DNA from: Sphingopyxis sp.
Lineage (GTDB): Bacteria > Pseudomonadota > Alphaproteobacteria > Sphingomonadales > Sphingomonadaceae
DNA length: 64,000 nt
Direction of reading: 5' to 3'
NCBI RefSeq assembly: GCF_016704835.1
Contig: NZ_JADIZJ010000001.1
Location: 1,479,062-1,543,061, forward strand
Part shown: positions 63,683 through 64,000 of the stretch, in pieces
Numbering within the stretch: position 1 is the first letter of the stretch
Layout of the letters: the number at the start of each line of letters is the position of its first letter
Notes under the pieces: model-generated
Told to the model about the DNA's origin: nothing
Databases searched by the model: none
Seen by the model: the letters and a program-made list of their open reading frames with translations, nothing else
Program-made: the position numbers and the translations under genes

Positions 63683-64000
63683 ATGAACAAGCGCTGCCTC
63701 GCCAAGCGCATCGGAAATCCTGCAATGTCTTTGCGAAGGATCGTCCATGCGGTCGATCTCAGCCGCGTTGCGGACGTGCCGATCAACACGGATTTCCAAG
63801 CTTGCTCGTTGAAGCGGGCGAGGCAGCTGACCCTTCGACGAAGACGGTGCAAGACGTGAAGGACTCGCGCATCCAGGGCGACGAGATTTGGTCTTTCTGC
63901 CACGCGAAGCAAAGAACGTCGCCGCTGCGAAGGCTGCACCGGAAGGCGCGGGCGACGTCTGGACTTGGACCGCGATTGACGCCGATACCAACCCGATCGT
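63683..64000 (+). pseudogene. IS1-like transposase, frameshifted and cut by the window end
   Basis: Starting at ATG 63683 (MNKRCLAKRI), successive frames read EILQCLCEGSSMRSISAALR, LLVEAGEAADPSTKTVQDVK, DSRIQGDEIWSFCHAKQ and KNVAAAKAAPEGAGDVWTWT then AIDADTNPIV. This is the N-terminal half of an IS1-family transposase: a CxxC-free zinc-ribbon/HTH region, then the first catalytic Asp (GDEIWSF) and the DVWTWTAIDADT strand. Four indels in ~320 bases make it unreadable as is. No left inverted repeat could be fixed. The element continues past the window. Confidence 0.7.

Overview
The window is GC-rich, densely coded alphaproteobacterial chromosome. The gene content and order (addA-trxA, glnB-glnA, hisBHAF, a DUF1013/TrcR regulator, an alpha-type SspB adaptor, DUF1192 and UPF0314 proteins, and a FecR/TonB-receptor-linked lasso-peptide cluster) point to Sphingomonadales, most likely Sphingopyxis or a close relative. 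No search was run, so the genus is an inference from gene content and memory.

Layout. 1-13.7 kb: the 3' end of addA, trxA, a GST-like gene, an aminotransferase, a convergent pair made of an exported N-acyl-D-amino-acid deacylase-like protein and a P1/DmpA-type peptidase, argJ, an aldehyde dehydrogenase, an M20 peptidase, a flavodoxin-like oxidoreductase and a lipoprotein glucose/sorbosone-type dehydrogenase. 13.8-24.3 kb: an HTH/membrane-protein pair, glnA and glnB, a quinohaemoprotein alcohol dehydrogenase, map, a Doc/AbrB toxin-antitoxin pair with a broken toxin, and clpA. 24.5-33.5 kb: a HerA-like ATPase, DUF1192, a quinone oxidoreductase, trcR, an MBL hydrolase, an M3 peptidase and an SMP-30 hydrolase. 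33.8-37.6 kb: a beta-oxidation operon (acyl-CoA dehydrogenase, frameshifted thiolase, SDR, thioesterase). 37.6-51.3 kb: gmk, UPF0314, fumC, sspB, hisBHAF, a Ca2+/H+ antiporter, a KAS III-like synthase, a TauE-type transporter, a LysR regulator and a second acyl-CoA dehydrogenase.

The most interesting part is 51.3-61 kb. After a 770-base gene-free junction comes a lasso-peptide system. A 43-residue precursor is followed by a PqqD/transglutaminase-like leader-binding and maturation protein and an asparagine-synthetase-like cyclase on the + strand. Converging on these, on the - strand, are an ECF sigma factor, a FecR anti-sigma factor, an STN-domain TonB-dependent receptor and a prolyl-oligopeptidase-like lasso isopeptidase. 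The predicted core is 25 residues with a Gly1-Asp9 macrolactam ring. By analogy with characterised astexin and sphingopyxin systems, the peptide would be exported, sensed and re-imported by the receptor, and linearised by the isopeptidase. Structured elements flank the precursor: an AT-rich palindrome, a two-part stem around its ribosome-binding site, and a perfect 12-bp hairpin between the first two genes.

The right end (about 53-64 kb) carries roughly twenty apparent frameshifts, against two in the rest of the window. This is either decay of a laterally acquired region or poor sequence quality near a contig edge. The last 1.7 kb holds a lower-GC three-gene cassette and a broken IS1-like transposase cut by the window end. 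Dispersed GC-rich inverted repeats of several families lie between core genes.
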